Both the position numbers and the translations under genes were made by a program. A stretch of 64,000 bases of DNA from Synaphobranchus kaupii. Its lineage: Eukaryota > Chordata > Actinopteri > Anguilliformes > Synaphobranchidae. Location of the stretch: assembly GCA_029718625.1 (NCBI GenBank), contig CM056376.1, positions 117,029,307-117,093,306 on the forward strand, given 5' to 3'. Positions 58,323-64,000 of the stretch are shown in pieces. The number at the start of each line of letters is the position of its first letter. Positions within the stretch are counted from its first letter, which is position 1. The notes under the pieces were generated by a model, which did not search any database, was not told the origin of the DNA, and saw nothing but the letters and a program-made list of their open reading frames with translations.

Positions 58323-58841
58323 CATGGGGCCACCTCTGAGTTTCACAGACAGAGCAAAGATACGCATCACTTCCACCTCCCCAGCCACAGGGAGAGGGAG
58401 AAAGAAAGCCTCTTTTCTTATCCCCAAAACTCCACCGAACAACAGTAATCAATACCTTTCCCCCTCGCCCATCCAATCGATAGATAAGAGGCTGAGAAGG
58501 GGGACAAAGAGGCTTTTCTCTACCCCTGTCTGATGTGAATTCAGAATGGAACCCCAGAGCGGAACAGGGACTATCGGGTGACACAGGGCCACAAAGTGTA
58601 TGAAAAAAGCCAAGGCGGCAAATACGTTATTCAAATTTAAGGACAAAGAGTGCCGCAGTTAAATTGAACCTGGGGCCAAGTTATAAAGTTTTTGTACTGC
58701 AGTGTAAAACCAGCTCACCACTAGGAATAAGGATATGCTAGAAACAGGAACAGAAACATACTTACCCCACATAAACATAAACAAAAACACATGCACACAT
58801 ACGTATGCATGTACGTTGCCAGAACGTATTTGTTTTTGTAA

Positions 58842-58846
<5 letters not shown>
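58323..58846. other. Intronic DNA without recognised genes
   Basis: Unique-looking DNA between the ACCATAT array and a (GT)n array. No exon was recognised. Confidence 0.4.

Positions 58847-58918
<72 letters not shown>
58847..58918. repeat. (GT)n microsatellite of about 36 units
   Basis: An uninterrupted GT run of about 72 bp. It is long and pure, so likely polymorphic. Confidence 0.97.
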
Positions 58919-58919
<1 letters not shown>

Positions 58920-60938
58920 CATTCTGCGAAGAAAGTTCAAAAACACACATACATAGAAAAATATGTACACGTATATTATCTCCCATGTTAATACACATTC
59001 AGCATGTGCTCCGGTGGGACTGTCCAGTCAGAAATGTGTTTGGGGGTCAAGCAGTTAAAGAAAACAAAAAACAGGAAATACTTCAATGCTCTGAGGATAA
59101 CTGGGGGGGTGGGAGTGTTTCCTGCCACACGGTGTGGCAGTGGGCTAGAGGAAGGACACAGCTGCTACCATGAATGGACTTCCTCTGAATGGGCCCGCTC
59201 TGACCCACAATGCATTGCCGTGCGATAGGGGTCAGCACGCATGTCTGAACGCCGAGCTCGACTTCACCAGGACGCAATATCCTGTCATGATTTAGTGCCT
59301 TTTCTCCAGGTACTAAGCCAGATGCAAAAACAGCTGGAGTTTAACTATCCATGACTGAGAAAAAATGTGCACCCTCTATGATAAGCTCAGCCTCATGCTT
59401 AAATTCAGTCCATTGACAAGGTTTTAAATTTGTATGCATGATGGGCTGAAGAACTGAAACACTATATTCTATCATTTCCTTTGCTGAGGAAATACTTTCA
59501 CAAATGTTCCCTGTAATGATCATTATTAAATATTATGGGAATATAGCTAATGCATGTAAATGTAATACTATGCCAACAAACAAAAAAAACAAAAAGCTAG
59601 TTTACAACTCCCATTTCAGGACCAAATACAGACCTTTGCATGGCAAAGTAGTTCTTCTATGCAACAACTCAAATAGAAGAACCAATCACAGTTGAAGACG
59701 ATGTCCTGACATTTGAATAAATCAAAGGCTATGACACTGTTCAGTATGCCAGAGACTGTTGATCTGAAGCAGCATCAGGTAGTGTCTGTTGATCTGAAGC
59801 AGCATCAGGTAGAAATTAACTTCATGCACCCATCATGCGACGATCCAGATAATTTTCTTTCCGTAAGCATCCTGATCACCTCGAGATCTTTACTTCTTAT
59901 TTTGAGGCCACTGGTCAAGGGCTGATGCTTTGCTCATCTCATTTGGACTCAGACAGTATGTTCTGCCTGTTGCTCCAGTGATGTGAGCACATCGCCCAAA
60001 TCGTTGAGCAAGAGAACATATTGATCTGAAGTCTGGTGTTGCTCACCCGATAGCAGGCACAACATGGAAACCTCAGGTGAAGTGTCTACCCTATAACATA
60101 TTTTAAAAAATCAGACTTTATGCATTTTTGCAAATTAAGGTTTAAGGACATAACATTACCTAATTTACACATGTATTTATTTTGGACCAAAAGTATTGGA
60201 AATGTGGATAATCTTGTTGGTAAGCTTTCGGATAATAAGAGAACCATACTGATATGTGATATGTAATTTTTGAAGAAGATATCTCTAGCTTTAGGGAGGG
60301 TGGGGGGTCCAATATGTGTCAACTTTGAGGGCCCTTGTCTCCTGAATGGTTGGTCATTCTGGTTAATCAAACCACATTCTAACACTCTCCAATATAGGTT
60401 AACATGTATAAAAAACTTTGTTCAAATCTAAAAGTGGGAGGTCAGAAGGTCATTGATTTATGACGAAATACCTCAATTAAATTTTTGGCCCATCAGCCAC
60501 AGTGGCTGGTAGATGGCAAAATTTTACCAGCGACCCCAAGTTTTTACCTGACACATTTTTTCTACAAACATCACAGCAAAAAATGGTACATCAACGGGCT
60601 GTGTTAATGAATCAGCCCAGGTGCTTGAAGCTGTGCTCTCTCCACGGTATGGGGCTGAGAATGGTAGCATACGCAGAGAGAGAGCAAGTCTGAGGTGAAG
60701 TCTGTTTATTCGTCGGAGCACTAAAGACTAGAAAACTGAAGACAAAATTAAAGAAAACGCTGATGAAAAGCAGGACGTGGCAACTGAAAAGTTGGCCATC
60801 TGAGACCAGTGGCGAGCTGAAAAGCGCTGGGTTTTGCTTTATTTAGTCTTTGTTGTTTTAGTTTATTGTTTTTGCCCGGAACCCGTGAGGGGGAAGGATG
60901 AAGGGGTTTGTATTTGTCTTTGTGTCTGTGTGGGTTCT
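58919..60938. other. Intronic DNA with a small duplication
   Basis: No exon or mobile element was recognised. CTGTTGATCTGAAGCAGCAT with CAGGTAG following occurs twice with a 30-bp period at about 59,757-59,812. Confidence 0.4.
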
Positions 60939-60961
60939 CTCACTCTCACTCTCTCACTCTC

Positions 60962-61003
<42 letters not shown>

Positions 61004-61163
61004 TCACTCTCTCTCTCTCTCTCTTTATTTATTTATGTGAAAACAAGGAAAGTCTGAACATACTCAGCATTTTCAAATTGGCTATTTTGTGTTGTTTTTC
61101 CTAAAACTTATTCAATTGTTGTAGGAATTTTGATAATGCAAATGTGTACAAGTAAAATAGCCT
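60939..61163. repeat. (CT)n array and left copy of the long direct repeat flanking the Tx1 LINE
   Basis: An interrupted (CT)n array runs to about 61,024. From there, TCTTTATTTATTTATGTGAA continues through ACAAGTAAAATAGCCT at 61,163. The same sequence recurs at 61,813-61,954 after the LINE, except that this copy has about 20 bp (around TTGTTGTAGGAATTTTGATA) absent from the other. Confidence 0.9.
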
Positions 61164-61547
61164 TTTTGTGGGGCATCAGAAACAGTGTTTCACGTTTTTA
61201 TTCAGTGTGCACGTTTGGAGGGGGTCTTGCACATAGTTAGGAAATGGTGTATGGTGTTGGGTGGTGGGTATTCTCACGCTGTATTTATCTATGGGCCAAA
61301 GTATAGCATTCCAAGAAAACGAGAAGTGGTGCTTTTAAACTTCTTGCTGGGGAAAGCAAAGGCTGCAATCTGGATGACTCGGCACAGAATAGGTGGTACA
61401 GGATCTTTGGAAACCGTACATGTTTTAAGATGTCTAATTCGTAAACGTCTGCTTACTGAGTTGGCATACTTTAAATTGGTGGGCAATATCAAGGGTTTCT
61501 GGGGGATTTGGATTGTATTTGTACAGAGAATGAAGAAGGGCAATTAG
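61164..61547 (+). pseudogene. C-terminal fragment of a Tx1/L1-type ORF2 protein
   Basis: The frame is open from the first element base and gives ASETVFHVFIQCARL, the E-T-x-x-H-x-F-x-x-C motif found in the C-terminal cysteine region of L1/Tx1 reverse transcriptase proteins. After this come REVVLLNFLLGKAKAAIWMT, LRCLIRKRLLTELAYFKLVG and FWGIW, matching the family pattern LLN.LL..AK.AIW.TR and R...E..Y.KL....FW..W. It stops at 61,545-61,547. Having no premature stop over about 125 codons suggests a fairly recent insertion. The endonuclease and catalytic reverse transcriptase parts are absent. Confidence 0.8.
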
Positions 61548-61812
61548 ACCTACACTTCTAGGTAAGAAGAGCTGTATAGGTGGTTGTTTTTTATTTATTT
61601 TTCTTGGTTTCTAATTGTGTTTGTTTGAAATTTTGGGTTTCTCGGAAGGGTTTTTAAGTTCTGTGTTTTTATTTTTTACTTTTACTTTCATTATTACCCT
61701 TGCCTGTGTGAGTGGATGTTCTTTTAACGCCTAAAATATGTGAACACGTAGGTCTCTCCTTTGATTTCTTTTTGTTTGTGCAATAAAGGAGACCTAAAAG
61801 TCAAAAAAAAAA
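61164..61812 (+). mobile_element. 5'-truncated Tx1/L1-type non-LTR retrotransposon
   Basis: The element starts inside the coding region of ORF2, retains its C terminus and 3' untranslated region, and ends with AATAAA (61,782) and a poly-A of ten (61,803-61,812). This is a standard 5'-truncated LINE insertion. It is flanked by direct repeats of about 140-160 bp, much longer than the usual 7-20 bp. The downstream copy is 61,813-61,954. Confidence 0.85.
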
Positions 61813-61954
61813 GTCTCTCTCTCTCTCTCTCTTTCTTTATTTATTTATGTGAAAACAAGGAAAGTCTGAACATACTCAGTATTTTCAAATTGGCTATTTT
61901 GTGTTATTTTTCCTAAAACTTATTCAATGCAAATGTGTACAAGTAAAATAGCCT
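61813..61954. repeat. Right copy of the long direct repeat flanking the Tx1 LINE
   Basis: It begins with (CT)n, then repeats TTTATTTATTTATGTGAAAA to AGTAAAATAGCCT, matching 61,022-61,163 with a few substitutions and a 20-bp gap. After GCCT the sequence becomes unique (AGAGCAGTAG). Confidence 0.9.
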
Positions 61955-64000
61955 AGAGCAGTAGTAAGGTTGAACCAGTGATGTTATCATTTTTATTTTG
62001 GAGCATTACCATAAATAGAGCTGATGGCGTGCCCGTGCCTTATGCTACAAGGACAGCAGGCAGAACAGTACGCAGAGAGGTTGTTTTTGGAGGCCTATCT
62101 GGGCCTCCTCTGACCCAGAGCCACTACCTATCTTAATGAGTATAGACCCTGCATGGCACCAGGCTGACTTTATCTCGGCGCATGTGCTAATGGCGTATGC
62201 AGCGCTGTCAAATAGGCAAGCCAGTGCTACAGCCAGCTTATCAGAGAGCGAGCGAGAGAGAGAAAGAGACAGAGAGGGGGAGGGAGGGAGAGAGAAAGAG
62301 GGCCACGTGATGACCCTCACAAGATAAAAACAACTCATGGATATCTCATTAACTCTTCACATATGGTAAAATAAGAAAAATCCCCCCTCTCCTCAAAAAA
62401 TACTGTTTATTTTTAAATATATATCAAAATGTGCTGCTGATTTTATTAAATGTTTAAACTTGATAAATGAAAAATTGAAATTTAGTACATATACATAGCA
62501 ATTATTAAGACATATATCTTTTATATATCTAGTTTTTTTTTCAGATATTGGAGAAAAAATATCTTAATTGTATTTAATTTTATAGTACCATTATTTTTCT
62601 TTAAAAAATGGGCCCTATTTTTTTTCCCTGCATACTGCCAGGGACAAAACTGCTCTATTTCACATTTTAACAACTTTACTTTTTGCCCACTAAAACCAGC
62701 TCTTAACACTAAACCAGTACAATTTATAATGTTTCTGAAATTTTGTAATTGTGACTACACACTATCAGCATATTTTGCATATTGTAATGTAACATACCTT
62801 GCCTTGTTCATGATACATTTATCTTATTTATAGTAGGCTACCTCTTCTTATTTATGTTCACTATCTGGTGGTGCTTTCTTGATATTGGTAAACTATTGCA
62901 TTGGTAACCTTTGAATTTGGTAGGTAAGTAATTAGTGTTAGTTGACTAGTTAACTAGTGTTAGTATACATTCTTATAACAAAAATGCTTATCCATTCCAA
63001 AAACACACCAATGTGGAAAAAATTTATACAGTTCATAGTAAATACTAAGATCAATATTCTGTAATAATGTATTATAAGCAAAGTATACATTTAAAACATA
63101 TTCACAATTGTAGCATTCTAAAACCAACAGTGTAGTTGGGACATATTTAGACTTGTTTATTCTGTGCCTTTGTGCTTGACAGACTGAAATGAGAGAAACA
63201 CGGCCGAAGAATATCCAGACACTAAATGCAGAAGTTCAGACACAAAGCATACCAGCTACACATGCTAAGAACACAAGAATGTCTGTCTCCTCCTGGGAGA
63301 AGCACCCTTGTCGCCTTCAGTCTGACAGTAGATTACTTGCATCAGTCATGCTGGAGTAACCATTTTGCCTTGGTGAAAATTATTATTATTCTAAGGGAGA
63401 ATTTCACTGGCCACTCTGCAGTCACAACCTCACCATACCTACAGGTAATACCACCACCTTATTCCATCATGAAAAATCTTTGCTCAGTGGTATTTCAGTG
63501 TACCTTTCATATGATTACGTTGCTGGTGTGGTGTTATAATCAACCACAGCATTTATGCCGTAAAAAAGATCCTCCATGCCACTAACCACATTGACAATAT
63601 TAATGTCAGTTAACTGCAGACTGCAGTTTTTACGATAATGTAAATACACCTATTTTATTTCTCTACTTTGCTCTAGAGGTCTTCAGGCCCGCTGAAATCC
63701 CCTGGAATCGGGTCCATATCGGGTGTTGGGCATATGCAACTATAGCTGATAGGCCCAAGAGGAGATATGAGAAAGAGTCTCATTTTATTTAGCAAAAGAA
63801 AACTTTTGTGATTGCATTTAGCTCTCCTCATTTTAGTGAGACTGAGCTGCTTCAAGAATCCTAATTCCCTTCCCTTCGTGTGTTGCTCTTTCCTTAACGC
63901 TGTATAAATATTTTAGTGTTCAACAAAATCTGTTTTAAATGTTAATTAAATAGGCTATACATGCCAGGGGTGGGTTTCTTGTTGGAAGGAGGCTTATGTT
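61955..64000. other. Intronic or upstream DNA without recognised genes
   Basis: No exon was recognised. There is an AG-rich tract at about 62,236-62,300 and strongly A/T-rich DNA from 62,380 to 63,130. Confidence 0.4.

Larger units (their letters stand above)
38908..64000 (-). other. fgfrl1: fgfrl1 intron 5' of the Ig1 exon, and possibly upstream gene sequence
   Basis: Read on the minus strand, this lies upstream of the Ig1 exon and ends in the CTCCCCTAG acceptor. In vertebrate FGFRL1 a short exon with the signal peptide precedes the Ig1 exon, joined in phase 1. Such an exon is too short and variable to identify by eye here, so it could lie in this stretch or outside the window. No CpG-rich first exon or promoter was recognised. 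Confidence 0.45.

Noticed and set aside
57895..58584. Open frames of 130-216 codons on both strands (YHIPYTI and MVYGIWY repeats)
   Set aside because: Produced by the ACCATAT/CCATAT satellite. They have no initiation context or domain and are open in several frames on both strands.

Overview
The window looks like intronic DNA of a bony (probably teleost) fish. It is A/T-rich, has almost no coding capacity, and is full of fish-type interspersed repeats: tRNA-derived SINEs, Tc1/mariner, hAT-like, PIF/Harbinger-like and TTAA-specific elements, L2 and Tx1/L1-type LINEs, and long micro- and minisatellites. No bacterial, viral or CRISPR features were seen. The species cannot be named from the sequence.

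Only one host coding segment is convincing: a 273-bp exon on the minus strand (38635-38907) that encodes the first immunoglobulin domain of FGFRL1 (fibroblast growth factor receptor-like 1). It has a clean AG acceptor, a GTGAGA donor and phase-1 boundaries at both ends. I could not find the exons for the second and third Ig domains, the transmembrane segment or the tail. The intron 3' of this exon (positions 1-38634, read right to left) therefore appears to exceed 38 kb, and the 5' intron runs to the right. A small signal-peptide exon somewhere in 38.9-64 kb cannot be excluded.

Layout. 1-21.6 kb: intron with SINEs (1.3-1.7, 2.0 kb), small fold-back elements (2.3, 5.5, 6.1, 9.6 kb), a 39-bp minisatellite (12.9-13.1 kb), a Tc1-like fragment (15.8 kb) and a compound AG array (18.2 kb). 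21.6-27.2 kb: a dead full-length Tc1-family transposon, then a transposon nest holding a SINE, two fold-back elements, a 27-bp minisatellite and a Harbinger-like element. 28.0-31.9 kb: a SINE and a decayed L2-type LINE. 32-37 kb: mostly unique DNA including a candidate conserved noncoding stretch and a split, degenerate AAGATCCTTAAAG-type repeat. 37.2-38.3 kb: one TTAA element nested in another. 38.6-38.9 kb: the fgfrl1 exon, followed by two tandem duplications. 41.4-42.1 kb: a hAT-like fragment with a SINE inserted. 46.1-48.7 kb: a 2.5-kb, 35-bp minisatellite. 49-64 kb: further SINE, MITE, G-rich and microsatellite DNA, an ACCATAT/CCATAT satellite, and a 5'-truncated Tx1-type LINE with an unusually long flanking duplication.

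No multi-gene system is visible. The most interesting signals are structural. The 35-bp minisatellite, read on the gene's sense strand, is a row of about 70 sequences that look like 3' splice sites. The Tx1 LINE is flanked by a direct repeat of about 140-160 bp. The nested transposons can be ordered in time from their target-site duplications.
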